Position numbers and translations under genes: made by a program. Below, piece by piece: positions 1-9,231 of a DNA stretch of 64,000 nt (position 1 is its first letter; each line of letters begins with the position of its first letter). The stretch is from a bacterium (GTDB lineage: Bacteria; Chloroflexota; Dehalococcoidia; Tepidiformales; Tepidiformaceae): NCBI GenBank assembly GCA_003577245.1, contig QEVS01000001.1, positions 248,001-312,000 of the forward strand, given 5' to 3'. A model generated the notes under the pieces. The model saw only the letters and a list, made by a program, of their open reading frames with translations, was not told the origin of the DNA and did no database searches.

Positions 1-150
1 GGCGTGGCGAACGGCAGCGGAAGGCTTGTTCGTGGCGTCAGCAGCGGCCTGCGCCCCATCCAGAACGGTCTCCTCCAGACTTACGGCCTCGGCTTCGCCG
101 CCGGCGTCATCATCTTCGTACTCGCCGTGTTCGCGGCGAACCCGCTGTAG
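1..150 (+). CDS. nuoL: NADH-quinone oxidoreductase subunit L, C-terminal end (partial)
   Basis: Frame 1 is open from the first base to TAG at 148-150 and encodes the last 49 residues of a protein that starts outside the window. The peptide contains RPIQNGLLQTYGLGFAAGV followed by a hydrophobic helix and a short AANPL end. This matches the usual C-terminus of NuoL, the antiporter-like proton-pumping subunit of respiratory complex I: an R-x-x-Q-x-G-x-x-Q-x-Y segment and then a final membrane helix. It lies 10 bases before nuoM, the normal nuo operon order. The AGGAGG that serves nuoM overlaps its stop codon. Only the tail is visible, so the call rests on this motif and on context. Confidence 0.85.
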   Translation, partial: GVANGSGRLVRGVSSGLRPIQNGLLQTYGLGFAAGVIIFVLAVFAANPL

Positions 151-160
151 GAGGCGGCTC

Positions 161-1624
161 TTGGAACTGACCGTTCTTGTCTTCCTCCCCGCGGTGGCCG
201 CGATCGTGGTGCTCCTCCTGCCCGCCCGGCAGGAGCACCTGGCGAAGTACGTCGCGCTCGCCGGCTCGGTCGCCACGCTCGCTCTCTCGCTCTGGCTCTT
301 CTTCACCTTCGATCTGAATGAGAGCGGCTACCAGTTCGTCGAGCGCCGTGAATGGGTGGACCTCGGCGCCTTCAATCTCCAGTACTTCCTTGGCGTCGAC
401 GGCCTTTCGATGCCACTTGTTGTTCTCACCGCGTTCCTCACCACCGCGTCGGTGCTCGTTTCGTTCAGCGTCACTCGCCGGCAGCGCCTCTACTACGCCC
501 TCCTTCTTATCCTCTCCACATCGGTGCTTGGCGTTTTCACGGCCCTCGATTTCATGCTCTTCTTCCTCTTCTGGGAGCTTGAGCTGTTCCCCATGTACCT
601 CCTCATCTCCATCTGGGGCTCCGGACGGAAGGAGTACTCGGCCACCAAGTTCGTCCTCTTCACCATCGCCGGCTCGGCCTTCATGCTCGTCGGTATCCTC
701 GTGCTCGCCTTCAGCGCCAGCACCTTCGATATCCAGGTGCTCGGGCAGTCCTCATTCGATGACACCGTCCTCCCGCTGCGCTGGGTGTTCCTGTTCCTCT
801 TCATCGGATTCGCCATCAAACTGCCCATCGTCCCCGTCCACACCTGGCTCCCCGACGCCCACAGCGATGCCCCCACCGCTGTCTCGGTCATGCTCGCGGG
901 CGTCCTCCTCAAGATGGGCGGCTACGGCCTCATCCGCATGTGCGTCACAATCCTCCCCGGCCAGGCCGACGACCTGAGCGCCTGGATGGCCGGCGCCGGG
1001 GCGGTTAGCGTCCTCTACGGCGCCTTTGTGACCCTCCGGCAGACCGACGTGAAGCGCCTCATCGCCTACTCTTCGGTGAGCCATATGGGGCTCGTGCTCC
1101 TCGGAGTCGGCGCGCTGGGCACCACCGGCATGGTGGGCGCCACCTACCAGATGGTCGCGCACGGCGTCATCACCGGGCTCCTCTTCGTGATGATTGGCCT
1201 GATTTACGAACGCACCCACACGCGCGAGATCGCCCGCCTCGGCGGACTCGCACGCCAGGTGCCCCTGCTTGCCACCGGCTTCGTTTTCGCCGGGTTCGGC
1301 AGCCTCGGACTCCCCGCGCTCGCCGGCTTCATCGCCGAAGTCATGGTCTTCCTGGGCGCCTTCGAGCAGTACGAATGGGCCGCCTTGATGGCGATCTTCG
1401 GTGTAGTGCTCTCCGCCGGCTACATCCTCTGGATGCTCCAGCGTGTCGTCTTCGGACCGGTCAGACCCGAGTGGAACAGCCTTACGGACCAGCGCCACTG
1501 GTGGGAACACTCCGTGGTCCTCATGCTCGCCGCGCTCATCATCCTGCTCGGTGTCTACCCGGCAATCCTCACCGACATGATCAACCCGGCCATCGATACC
1601 ATTGTCCTGAGGGTGGGCGCGTGA
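161..1624 (+). CDS. nuoM: NADH-quinone oxidoreductase subunit M
   Basis: This is a 487-residue polytopic membrane protein of the proton-translocating antiporter-like family (NuoL/M/N, Mrp). It is one of the proton-pumping subunits of complex I. Family marks include a conserved glutamate in the FWELELFPMYLLI helix, the KLPIVPVHTWLPDAHSDAPT segment with its lysine, and SSVSHMG further on. Length is normal for NuoM. The start chosen is TTG at 161, because AGGAGG at 149-154 sits six bases before it; the frame is open further upstream, but that part is hydrophilic and overlaps nuoL. The stop overlaps the GTG of nuoN (GTGA junction), which implies translational coupling. Confidence 0.95.
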   Translation: MELTVLVFLPAVAAIVVLLLPARQEHLAKYVALAGSVATLALSLWLFFTFDLNESGYQFVERREWVDLGAFNLQYFLGVDGLSMPLVVLTAFLTTASVLVSFSVTRRQRLYYALLLILSTSVLGVFTALDFMLFFLFWELELFPMYLLISIWGSGRKEYSATKFVLFTIAGSAFMLVGILVLAFSASTFDIQVLGQSSFDDTVLPLRWVFLFLFIGFAIKLPIVPVHTWLPDAHSDAPTAVSVMLAGVLLKMGGYGLIRMCVTILPGQADDLSAWMAGAGAVSVLYGAFVTLRQTDVKRLIAYSSVSHMGLVLLGVGALGTTGMVGATYQMVAHGVITGLLFVMIGLIYERTHTREIARLGGLARQVPLLATGFVFAGFGSLGLPALAGFIAEVMVFLGAFEQYEWAALMAIFGVVLSAGYILWMLQRVVFGPVRPEWNSLTDQRHWWEHSVVLMLAALIILLGVYPAILTDMINPAIDTIVLRVGA

Positions 1625-3084
1625 ACGGCATTGACCTCGTTGGCCCGCAGTTCGCCGTCCTCATCGCCGCAGGCATGGCCCTCCTTGTCGATGCTCTCCT
1701 TCCGAGGCAAAGACGCTTCATCCCGCTGGTGGCGCTCGCCGGGCTGGCGCTCTCGGTCGCATGGACCATCTCCTGGGTTTCCCGCGATGACTACCAGTCC
1801 GCCTTTGGCGGGACCCTGGCCCTCGACAAGTACGCGGTCTTCTTCTACTTCGTCTTCGCCGGCATCGCCGCTGCGGTGGTCCTCGCCTCCATCGACTGGG
1901 TGAAGCGCGAAGGCCGCGGAGAGGCCGAGTACTACGCCCTCCTCCTCGTGAGCACCGCCGGCTACATGTTCCTGGCCGCCTCTCGCGACCTCATAACCAT
2001 CTTCATCGCGCTGGAGCTCTCTTCCATCCCGCAGTACATCCTCGCGGGCTGGGGCAAGGATGAGCGCTCAAGCGAAGCGGGGCTCAAGTACCTGCTCCTG
2101 GGCGCGATCGCTTCCGCCGTGCTCCTCTACGGCATGGCGCTCCTCTACGGCTTCACCCGGACCACGGACCTGGGCGGCATAGCCGATGCCATCGTCGCCG
2201 GCGGCTCGGAAAACCGGGCCCTGCTGACCCTTGCGGTCGCCCTCGTTATCGCCGGGTTCGGCTTCAAGATGGCCGTGGTGCCCTTCCAGATGTGGGTACC
2301 CGATGTCTACCAGGGCGCTCCCACCCCCGTCGCCGCCTATCTCTCCGTCGGCTCCAAGGGCGCGGCCTTCGCGGTTGTCACACGCCTCTTCTTCGAAGGG
2401 CTCGGCCCGGATGTGGCCAGCGACGACTGGTCAATGATCTTCGCGGTCGTGGCCGCCGTCTCCATGACCTTCGGCAACGTGATGGCGATTGTGCAAACCG
2501 ATATCAAGCGCCTTCTCGGGTACTCGTCCATCGCCCAGGCGGGGAACATCATGGTCGGCCTCGCTGCCGTCTCCGTGGCCGGCGAAGAATTCGTCCTCGG
2601 CGCCAGCGGCGTCATCTTCTTCGTTGCCGCCTACGCCTTCACCAACCTCGGCGCTTTCATCGCCGTCATCGCCATCTCGCAGCGAATCGGCAGCGACCGC
2701 ATCGGCGACTACGCCGGCATGTGGAAGCGCTCGCCCGTGCTCGCCGGCGCCCTCGCGCTCTGCCTGGTCTCCCTCACCGGTATCCCCCCGACCGCCGGCT
2801 TCTGGGCCAAGCTCTACGTCTTCAACTCGGCCATTCGCGCCGACCTGGCCTGGCTGGTCATCGTTGGCGTGCTCAACAGTCTCGTGTCCGCCTATTACTA
2901 CCTCGGAGTGGCCAGGACCATGTTCGTGGCAGAATCAGGTGAGGAAGCCACCTTCCGGCCGCCGCTTGGGCTCAGCATCTCGCTCGGCCTCGCCACCGCC
3001 GGGGTGCTCATCCTTGGCCTCGTACCGGGGCCGCTCCTCGATGCCGCCCACGACGCCGCCGAGACCCTGGCGCTGGTCTCCTAG
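1621..3084 (+). CDS. nuoN: NADH-quinone oxidoreductase subunit N
   Basis: This 487-residue membrane protein is the third antiporter-like subunit of complex I. The family region FKMAVVPFQMWVPDVYQGAPTPVAAY is present, carrying the functional lysine and the P-D-V-Y-x-G-A-P-T signature. It is followed by SSIAQAGNIMVG and TGIPPTAGFWAKLYVF. The start is GTG 1621, whose GTGA overlaps the nuoM stop, giving an N-terminus (VNGIDLVGPQFAVL) that enters the first helix directly. It is the last nuo gene of the operon. ybeY begins seven bases after its stop, probably on the same transcript. Confidence 0.95.
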   Translation: MNGIDLVGPQFAVLIAAGMALLVDALLPRQRRFIPLVALAGLALSVAWTISWVSRDDYQSAFGGTLALDKYAVFFYFVFAGIAAAVVLASIDWVKREGRGEAEYYALLLVSTAGYMFLAASRDLITIFIALELSSIPQYILAGWGKDERSSEAGLKYLLLGAIASAVLLYGMALLYGFTRTTDLGGIADAIVAGGSENRALLTLAVALVIAGFGFKMAVVPFQMWVPDVYQGAPTPVAAYLSVGSKGAAFAVVTRLFFEGLGPDVASDDWSMIFAVVAAVSMTFGNVMAIVQTDIKRLLGYSSIAQAGNIMVGLAAVSVAGEEFVLGASGVIFFVAAYAFTNLGAFIAVIAISQRIGSDRIGDYAGMWKRSPVLAGALALCLVSLTGIPPTAGFWAKLYVFNSAIRADLAWLVIVGVLNSLVSAYYYLGVARTMFVAESGEEATFRPPLGLSISLGLATAGVLILGLVPGPLLDAAHDAAETLALVS

Positions 3085-3090
3085 GCCGGC

Positions 3091-3558
3091 ATGGGCCCCT
3101 ACGACATCTCCATCGAAGTTGTCATCGAAACAGGTGCTGTGGATATCAGGGACCTGCGCCTGCTCTCGGAACGCGTGATGGCCGGCGAAGACGTTGCCGC
3201 CGGCACGGCCCTCGCCGTCATCCTCACCGGCGACGACGACCTGCGCCGCATGAACCGCGACTTCCTGGGAATCGACGAGCCCACAGACGTCCTCTCCTTT
3301 CCCGACGAAGCGGACGACTTCATCCAGGGCGTCGCCAGCGAACCCCTGCTGGGTGACATCGCCATCGCCCTGCCAACGGCCGAAAGGCAGGCGCAGGCCG
3401 CGGGACACCCGCTTGCCGCCGAGCTGGCACACCTGCTCGTGCACGGGATCCTGCACCTCTGTGGCTACGACCATGTCAACAGCGCAGAGGAAGAGGCGAA
3501 GATGCGTGCCCGTGAGGAGCACTACCTTGGCAATCTCGGCTCGATGCACGGCCACTGA
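3091..3558 (+). CDS. ybeY: Endoribonuclease YbeY
   Basis: This is a 155-residue zinc-dependent RNase of the UPF0054 family, which acts in 16S rRNA 3'-end maturation and late 30S quality control. The hallmark HGILHLCGYDH, an H-x3-H-x5-H metal site, lies near residues 119-129. The upstream LNRDFLGIDEPTDVLSFP-like segment (here MNRDFLGIDEPTDVLSFP) is also diagnostic. Length is typical. The ATG lies seven bases after the nuoN stop. The gene is followed by a 74-base gap that carries the dnaX promoter, so it appears to end the nuo transcription unit. Confidence 0.95.
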   Translation: MGPYDISIEVVIETGAVDIRDLRLLSERVMAGEDVAAGTALAVILTGDDDLRRMNRDFLGIDEPTDVLSFPDEADDFIQGVASEPLLGDIAIALPTAERQAQAAGHPLAAELAHLLVHGILHLCGYDHVNSAEEEAKMRAREEHYLGNLGSMHGH

Positions 3559-3598
3559 GGCCGGCAACCGGCTGTTCGTGGCCGCTGCACATCTGTTC

Positions 3599-3604
3599 TA
3601 TACT
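3599..3604 (+). promoter_or_regulatory. -10 box of the dnaX operon promoter
   Basis: TATACT lies in the ybeY-dnaX gap. The predicted start point is near 3611, giving a leader of about 22 bases with GAGG before the GTG start. The -35 region is weak (TTCGTG at 3575-3580, 18-base spacing). The same TATACT hexamer recurs before gatB, prfA, nfeD, dnaE2 and the secreted repeat protein, which supports the call. Confidence 0.55.
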
Positions 3605-3632
3605 CTAGCTACTTCACGCGACTGAGGATCCG

Positions 3633-5156
3633 GTGCTCTACGGCAAATGGCGCCCGCGCGGCTTCGATGAGGTGGTCGGGCAGGAACACATAGTGACCAC
3701 CCTCCGGAATGCGCTGGCGACAGGCCAGGTGGCGCACGCCTACCTCTTCAGCGGCCCGCGCGGCACCGGCAAGACCACGACCGCCCGCATTGTCGCCCGG
3801 GCACTCAACTGCATCGACCTTCACCAGGGCGAACCCTGCAACCGCTGCGGCCCCTGCCAGGCCATCCTCAAGGGCGCCGCCCTCGACCTCATCGAAATGG
3901 ACGCCGCCAGCAACCGCGGCATCGACGACATCCGTGAGCTTCGCGAGAAGATCGCCTTCGCCCCGAGCGACCTTCAGCGCAAGGTCTACCTCCTCGATGA
4001 AGTCCACATGCTCACCGACGGCGCCTTCAATGCTCTGCTCAAGACACTCGAAGAACCGCCACCGCACGCCTTCTTCATCCTCGCCACCACCGAGCTTCAC
4101 AAAGTCCCCGCAACCATCATCTCTCGTTGCCAGAGGTATGACTTCCACCGCGTCCCCAACTCGGCCATGGTCGAGCGGTTGCGCTTCATCTCCGAACAGG
4201 AGGGCTTCTCCGTCCCCGGCGAGGGCCTCCTGGCCATCGCCATCCAGGCCCGCGGAGGCATGCGCGACGCCATCACGCTCCTCGAGCAGGTGGTCGCCCG
4301 CTATCGCGCAGCCCCCTCGACGGAGGACGTCCTCGCCGCCCTCGGAATGGTTCACGACGACCGCAGCGAAGCGCTGGCGCTCGCGCTCGTCCAGGAGGAC
4401 CTCGCTTCGGCGCTCGCCCTCGCCCGGCAGGTTGCCGAAGACGGCGTCGATATCGCCCGCTTCACCCGCGAGACCATCGATATCCTCCGTGACACCCTGC
4501 TCCAGGTGCTGGGAGCCGACCGGCCAGAGAGCCCACGGCATGACGCCGCCGCACGCGTGGCGCCTGCCGCTCGCGAGCACGGCATCAACCCTGCCCGCCT
4601 TGCCGCGGGCATCTCCGAGCTCGCCAGGGCAGACTTCCGTCTCGATCCCACCAACCCCGTCCCGCTGGAGATCGCCTGCGCCACCATGGTCCTGGGGACC
4701 GGGGTGTTGGCGGCGTCAGCACCAGTCCCTGCGGCGCCTGCTGCCGCCGGTGCCGCCCGCCCTGCCGGGCGAAGCCGCCAGCCCGGCCAGGCCCCCGAGG
4801 GGACGGATGCCGCGCCCTCCCAGGAGGAGGGCTTCATGCGCGAGCTCTACGAACGCTGCCGCACGGTCAACACTGTCCTCGGCGCCTGGCTCAATGGCTC
4901 CTGCGAGGTGCTCTCCATCGGCGAAGAGGAGCTCGAGCTCGGCTTCTACCACCCCCTGCACATGCAGAAGGTCGACAAGGATTGCCGCACGCTCGTCGAA
5001 CAGCAGGCCGAACTGATGCTCGGCAGAGCGATGCGGCTTAAGGTACGGCAGGTAGAGCGTGGGTCTCCCGCCTCCCGGCGAGTGCCCAAGGGGGGACATC
5101 TTGTAGAGGCGGCCCGCGCCCTCGGGGCGACTCCCGTAACCAAGGACGGCGATTGA
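3633..5156 (+). CDS. dnaX: DNA polymerase III subunit gamma/tau (clamp loader)
   Basis: This 507-residue AAA+ ATPase is part of the clamp loader that places the sliding clamp on DNA. It contains Walker A GPRGTGKTT at residues 41-49, four zinc-ligand cysteines at about 60, 69, 72 and 75, a Walker B region LLDEVHML near 120-127, and the sensor SRCQRYDF near 164. An Ala/Pro-rich linker (about 360-395) is followed by a short C-terminal domain. At 507 residues it is shorter than E. coli tau, and no obvious slippery site for a gamma form was noted. The start is GTG 3633, preceded by GAGG. Its TGA overlaps the ATG of ybaB. Confidence 0.95.
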   Translation: MLYGKWRPRGFDEVVGQEHIVTTLRNALATGQVAHAYLFSGPRGTGKTTTARIVARALNCIDLHQGEPCNRCGPCQAILKGAALDLIEMDAASNRGIDDIRELREKIAFAPSDLQRKVYLLDEVHMLTDGAFNALLKTLEEPPPHAFFILATTELHKVPATIISRCQRYDFHRVPNSAMVERLRFISEQEGFSVPGEGLLAIAIQARGGMRDAITLLEQVVARYRAAPSTEDVLAALGMVHDDRSEALALALVQEDLASALALARQVAEDGVDIARFTRETIDILRDTLLQVLGADRPESPRHDAAARVAPAAREHGINPARLAAGISELARADFRLDPTNPVPLEIACATMVLGTGVLAASAPVPAAPAAAGAARPAGRSRQPGQAPEGTDAAPSQEEGFMRELYERCRTVNTVLGAWLNGSCEVLSIGEEELELGFYHPLHMQKVDKDCRTLVEQQAELMLGRAMRLKVRQVERGSPASRRVPKGGHLVEAARALGATPVTKDGD

Positions 5157-5530
5157 TGGCTAAGAGCAGCGGCCGGAACAGGTATCTCAGGCGCGGGGGA
5201 GGCTCAGGCCTGCCCGGTATGGGCGGTGGGGGCGCCAATCCACTGGCTGCCGCCCAGGAGATGCTGGCGAAAGCCCAGCAAGAGCTCGCTACAGCGGCTG
5301 TTGAAGGCTCCTCCGGTGGCGGCGCCGTGAAGGTCAGCATGTCGGGCGAACAGAAGATCACCGGCATCACCATAGAGCCCGACGTGGTCGACCCCGGCGA
5401 CGTCGAAATGCTGCAGGACCTCATCATGGCCGCCATTGCCGACGCCACCGAGAAGGCCAATGAGCTCCAGGCAAGGTCGTTTGGCGCCATCACGGGCGGC
5501 CTCAACCTCCCCGGGCTCGGGATCGGCTAG
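5156..5530 (+). CDS. Nucleoid-associated protein, YbaB/EbfC family
   Basis: This 124-residue protein has a Gly-rich N-terminus (residues 14-30), then the coiled YbaB core with VKVSMSGEQKITGITIEPDVVDP and LQDLIMAAIADATEKANE, which match the family. YbaB proteins form small tweezer-like dimers that bind DNA. The gene sits between dnaX and recR, the classic conserved arrangement. The start is ATG 5156, whose A is the last base of the dnaX stop codon (TGATG). An in-frame TTG just before it is not needed. Confidence 0.93.
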   Translation: MAKSSGRNRYLRRGGGSGLPGMGGGGANPLAAAQEMLAKAQQELATAAVEGSSGGGAVKVSMSGEQKITGITIEPDVVDPGDVEMLQDLIMAAIADATEKANELQARSFGAITGGLNLPGLGIG

Positions 5531-5536
5531 CGTCCA

Positions 5537-6148
5537 ATGGCTGAGGGCGCCGGGGGCACTCCCGAGCCGATAGGACGGCTCATCGACGAGTTCCACAGGC
5601 TCCCGGGGATCGGGCCCAAGTCCGCCCAGCGGCTCGCCTATCACATCCTTCGTGTCCCCGAGCGCGACGCCCTGGCCCTCGCTGAAGCCATCGGCGACGT
5701 AAAGCGCCGCATCATCTTCTGCTCCAGCTGCCTCAACATCACCGAGTCCGACCCCTGCTCCTTCTGCCAGGACCAGCGCCGCGACCGGACAATCATCTGC
5801 GTCGTCGAGCAGCCTCTCGATATCCTGGCCATCGAACGTTCGGGGAGCTTCCGAGGCCTCTATCACGTGCTCCACGGCCTCCTCAATCCCATGGACGGGG
5901 TCGGCCCCGAGGACCTCCACATCCGGGAGCTCGTTGAGCGCGTTCGGGCCGGTGAAGTCACGGAAATCATCATGGCGACCAACCCGAGCCTCGAAGGCGA
6001 GGCCACCGCCATGTACGTGCAGAGGCTGCTCGCGCCCGCCGGCGTACGCGTCACGCGCCTTGCCCGAGGGCTCCCCAGTGGGGCCGACCTCGAGTACGCC
6101 GACGACATCACCCTGGCCCGCGCCCTTGAGGGCCGGCAGGAGCTCTAG
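5537..6148 (+). CDS. recR: Recombination mediator protein RecR
   Basis: This 203-residue protein acts with RecO in loading RecA on gapped DNA. In order it has a helix-hairpin-helix ([17 protein letters not shown], about residues 20-36), a four-cysteine zinc finger ([16 protein letters not shown], about 58-73) and a Toprim domain containing [13 protein letters not shown], then [13 protein letters not shown]. Length is standard. It follows ybaB by six bases and is followed directly by recO, so the operon gathers replication and gap-repair factors. Confidence 0.97.
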   Translation: MAEGAGGTPEPIGRLIDEFHRLPGIGPKSAQRLAYHILRVPERDALALAEAIGDVKRRIIFCSSCLNITESDPCSFCQDQRRDRTIICVVEQPLDILAIERSGSFRGLYHVLHGLLNPMDGVGPEDLHIRELVERVRAGEVTEIIMATNPSLEGEATAMYVQRLLAPAGVRVTRLARGLPSGADLEYADDITLARALEGRQEL

Positions 6149-6149
6149 C

Positions 6150-6965
6150 GTGCCCGAGCGTCCCCGTGCCTACAAGACCGAGGGGATTATCCTCCGCCGT
6201 CGCAACCTCGGCGAGGCCGACAGCATCTTCACCGTGCTCAGCCCGCGGCAGGGGAAGTTCGATGCCATTGCGAAGGGTGTGCGCAAGCCCCGCAGCCGCA
6301 TGCGCGGCCACCTCGAACCACTCACTCGAAGCAGGCTGCTGCTGGCCCGCGGCCGCTCGCTCGACGTCTTCACCCAGGCCGAGACCATCACGCCCTACCG
6401 GGCCATCCGCGATGACCTGGAGCGAAGCGCCACCGCGCTCTATTGCGCCGAGCTGGCAGACCGCTTCACCATCGAGCACGCCGACAATCCCGGCCTTTAC
6501 GAGCTTATGTTGGCCGTGCTCGAGGCGCTGGACCTCGGCGCCCCTCCCGGGCCCACGGCCCGTTACTTCGAGCTCCAGATCCTTTCCCTCATGGGCTACG
6601 AGCTGCAGCTCGACTGCTGCGCCGCCTGCAGGGGCCGGCTCGAGCCGGTGGAGACTCTGCTTTCGCCTTCTGCGGGCGGGCTCGTCTGCGAACGGTGCCG
6701 GGCAAAGGCAGGCGCCGGCAGGCTGCTCGGAGTGCGCGCCATCAAGGTGCTCCGCTATGCCCGCAACGTGGACATCGCTGCCTTCGGCGAGGTGCGGATT
6801 GATGCCGTTCTCGCGAACGAGCTCGAGGTCGCCATGGCCGGCGTTGTCAGCCACTTCCTCGAACGGGAGCCCCGCTCTCGGCACTTCGTTGAGGCCGTAG
6901 CCGCGCTCCCCGGCCGGCCAAACGCTTTGGCGCCCGAGATCGTAAGATCAGACCAAGGCCCCTGA
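6150..6965 (+). CDS. recO: DNA repair protein RecO
   Basis: This 271-residue protein is the annealing/RecA-loading partner of RecR. The N-terminal OB fold begins YKTEGIILRRRNLGEADSIFTVLS, a strong match to the family. A helical region and a C-terminal zinc-finger-like cluster CCAACRGRLEP...CERC (about residues 150-190) follow. The start is GTG 6150, one base after the recR stop, which places the OB fold right at the N-terminus. The frame is open further upstream inside recR, but that part is not RecO-like. Confidence 0.94.
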   Translation: MPERPRAYKTEGIILRRRNLGEADSIFTVLSPRQGKFDAIAKGVRKPRSRMRGHLEPLTRSRLLLARGRSLDVFTQAETITPYRAIRDDLERSATALYCAELADRFTIEHADNPGLYELMLAVLEALDLGAPPGPTARYFELQILSLMGYELQLDCCAACRGRLEPVETLLSPSAGGLVCERCRAKAGAGRLLGVRAIKVLRYARNVDIAAFGEVRIDAVLANELEVAMAGVVSHFLEREPRSRHFVEAVAALPGRPNALAPEIVRSDQGP

Positions 6966-6976
6966 GGAACGGTGAC

Positions 6977-7414
6977 ATGCCCCTTTACGAGTACTACTGC
7001 GAACCCTGCAACGGAATCTTCGAAGAGCTCCGCCCCATGCGCGAAGCCACCGAGCCGGTGCCCTGTCCCGAATGCTTCAAGGACGCTGGCCGCATCATGC
7101 CCACGTCCTTTGCCGCCTTCACGTTCCGGGAAGGTTACCCGCGCCGCATCCCCGACGATGGCAAGTACTACCACCTTGGCCAGAAGGTCTCGAAGCTGGT
7201 CAGCTCGGGCCGCCCCAACGAGCACCCCGAGGTCAACAAGCCCGAGCCAAAGCCGAAGAAGCTTAAGGGCGAGCTCTCAGACATCAAAGACATGCAGGCT
7301 GAGGCCCGCAAAGGCCAGCTCACCGACTTGCACGGCAACCGCGTAAAGCCCTCCGAGGTGGCCTCGATGACTGGCCAGGGACGAGAGCTGAAGAAGGGCA
7401 CTCCGCGCCAATAG
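6977..7414 (+). CDS. FmdB-type zinc-ribbon protein
   Basis: This 145-residue protein starts MPLYEYYCEPCNGIFEELRPM and has a second CPEC pair at about residues 33-36, which together form the CxxC...CxxC zinc ribbon of the FmdB/CxxC_CxxC_SSSS family. The rest is Lys/Pro/Glu-rich and hydrophilic, and probably unstructured. The family is often linked to transcription regulation, but the function here is unknown. It closes the dnaX operon and converges on the polyprenyl synthase gene. Confidence 0.85.
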   Translation: MPLYEYYCEPCNGIFEELRPMREATEPVPCPECFKDAGRIMPTSFAAFTFREGYPRRIPDDGKYYHLGQKVSKLVSSGRPNEHPEVNKPEPKPKKLKGELSDIKDMQAEARKGQLTDLHGNRVKPSEVASMTGQGRELKKGTPRQ

Positions 7415-7438
7415 CGGCGCCAGTGCCGCTCGTTCGCC

Positions 7439-8419
7439 TCAGCTGCGGCGGGCGAGCACGTACGAGCCGATTTCGACCATGCTCTGACGCGCCGGGCTGG
7501 ATGGCAACGCGTTCAGCGCGTCGGTCCCCCGCCGAATGTATTCGCGCGCCATCTCCATCGAGTCTTCGAGCACCCCGGCCGTCCGGATACCTTCAAGAGC
7601 CTCCTGCAGGTGCTCCTCGCGGTTCCGCCGCGCCGTGAAAAAGCGCTTGATCGGATTGTCCTTGGGGTACCGCTCCAGGTAGAGCAGCGCCGGAAGCGTG
7701 ACCGTGCCTTCCCGCAGGTCGCCGCCCACGGGCTTGCCCATCTCGGCCTCGTCGCCGTTGAAGTCCAGAATGTCGTCCACGATCTGGAACGCCATGCCCA
7801 CGCTGTACCCGTACGAGCGGAGCGCCTCCACCGAATCGCGGTCGCAGCCCGCCAGCGAGGCGCCGCCCTCCGTCGCGTTCGCGAAGAGCGCCGCCGTCTT
7901 ACCCCCGATCCGCCAGAGGTAGTGCTGGATGTCGCGTCCGACGTCGAAGGCGGCGTCGTCCTGGTCCAGCTCGCCGCTCGTCATCTTCATTAGCGCCAGC
8001 GCAAAGAGGCGCGTCACGTGGATGCTCCCCGTACGGGTGACCATCTCGGCCGCATTGGCGAAGAGGTAGTCGCCAAGCAACACCGTGATGGCATTGTCGA
8101 AGAGGGAGTTCATGGTCGGCCTGCCACGCCGGCTGGCGGCTCCGTCAACCACGTCGTCGTGCACGAGGCTGGCCGTGTGCAGGAGCTCGATGGCGGCGCC
8201 CAGCGGCACCAGCCTGTTCAGGTTGTAATCCCCGAAAGTCCCGGCAAGCAGCACCAGCGCGGGGCGAAGCCGCTTCCCCTTCGCCTCCAGGGCGTGGTCC
8301 AGCATCCGCTTGAGCGCCGAGATCTCCACCTTCTTCGTCGATTCGAGGAGGTCCTCCACGAGGACCATGTCCTCGGCCACCGGGCCGTAGAGCGTTGCCA
8401 GGGGAACGGCCTGCGTCAC
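7439..8419 (-). CDS. Polyprenyl diphosphate synthase
   Basis: This 326-residue all-helical trans-prenyltransferase extends allylic diphosphates with isopentenyl diphosphate. It has GKRLRPALVLLAG near residue 50, the first aspartate-rich motif in LVHDDVVDGA with the following SRRGRPTMN, and the second motif VDDILDFNGD. These fit the hepta-/octa-/solanesyl-type synthases that make quinone side chains. Chain length cannot be read from sequence alone. The start is GTG 8419, overlapping the tatD stop (GTGA). It is last in the metG-tatD operon. A quinone role would fit with complex I and with the nearby geranylgeranyl-reductase-type gene. Confidence 0.9.
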   Translation of the reverse strand: MTQAVPLATLYGPVAEDMVLVEDLLESTKKVEISALKRMLDHALEAKGKRLRPALVLLAGTFGDYNLNRLVPLGAAIELLHTASLVHDDVVDGAASRRGRPTMNSLFDNAITVLLGDYLFANAAEMVTRTGSIHVTRLFALALMKMTSGELDQDDAAFDVGRDIQHYLWRIGGKTAALFANATEGGASLAGCDRDSVEALRSYGYSVGMAFQIVDDILDFNGDEAEMGKPVGGDLREGTVTLPALLYLERYPKDNPIKRFFTARRNREEHLQEALEGIRTAGVLEDSMEMAREYIRRGTDALNALPSSPARQSMVEIGSYVLARRS

Positions 8420-9231
8420 AGCGCGCCCGCCTTCACGGGAATGCTGACCCCGAACAGCTGGCAGGCGTTCGCGGTGGTGGCCTCTGCAGCAGCTTCGGCC
8501 GCGATCCCACGGGCTGCCGCGAGCCCTTCGACGGCCGCGCGCACGTTGGCCGGCTCGTTTCGCTTGCCGCGCAGGTCTCGCGGGGGGAGGTAAGGGCTAT
8601 CCGTCTCAACCACCAGCGCCGAAAGAGGCAGGCCGGCCGCGATTCGCCGCGCCTCAGTGTTGTTCTGGTAGGTGATGGTGCAGGGTATCGACACCACGAA
8701 TCCGAGCTCCACGTACCGCCGCGCCTGTTCGAGCGTGCCGCCAAAGCAGTGCATCACGCCCACGGGCCGTCCCCTGCCTCGCAGCGGCGACGAGCCGGCA
8801 TACATCGTCAGGTGCTCGTAGATCTCCCCTTCGGCCGCCCGGGAATGCACGCATACGGGCTTTCCCACCCTCACGGCAATGCCAAGCTGCTCGTTCAGCA
8901 CCCGGCGCTGAACCTCCCGGGGCGAAAGGTCCCGGTAGAAATCGAGCCCAATCTCCCCAACCGCAACCACCTCGGGCCGCCGTGCCAGCGATTCGAGCTC
9001 CGCCAGCGCGGCGGGCGTCACCTCGTTCGCGTCGTGGGGATGGTATCCCACCGTCGGGAACAGTTGCGGCGACGTCGCCGCCAGCGCAATGGCTGCCTGG
9101 TTGCTTTCCGGGTCGTAACCGCAGACCGCGACCCCCACCACTCCCGCTGCCGTCGCGCGCGCAAGCACATCAGGCAGGCCGGCCGCGAACTCGCGCCCCT
9201 GGATGTGGCTGTGCGAATCGAACAGGCGCAT
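8416..9231 (-). CDS. tatD: TatD-family metal-dependent hydrolase/DNase
   Basis: This 271-residue TIM-barrel hydrolase has the family metal ligands in order: DSHSH at residues 4-8, GEIGLDFYRD near 95, CVHSR near 132, MHCFGG near 160 and VETDSPYLPP near 205. TatD proteins act as 3'-5' exonucleases or in quality control. The gene is commonly found beside metG, as here. Its ATG overlaps the metG stop (ATGA). Confidence 0.95.
   Translation of the reverse strand: MRLFDSHSHIQGREFAAGLPDVLARATAAGVVGVAVCGYDPESNQAAIALAATSPQLFPTVGYHPHDANEVTPAALAELESLARRPEVVAVGEIGLDFYRDLSPREVQRRVLNEQLGIAVRVGKPVCVHSRAAEGEIYEHLTMYAGSSPLRGRGRPVGVMHCFGGTLEQARRYVELGFVVSIPCTITYQNNTEARRIAAGLPLSALVVETDSPYLPPRDLRGKRNEPANVRAAVEGLAAARGIAAEAAAEATTANACQLFGVSIPVKAGAL

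Noticed and set aside
752..1510. Long minus-strand open frame inside nuoM
   Set aside because: It is antisense to a clear NuoM. Its composition (Gly/Glu/Asp/His-rich) is the usual shadow of a high-GC gene, and it has no start signal.
3609..4580. Minus-strand open frame of 323 codons across dnaX
   Set aside because: It is antisense to the AAA+ core of DnaX, with no domain similarity.
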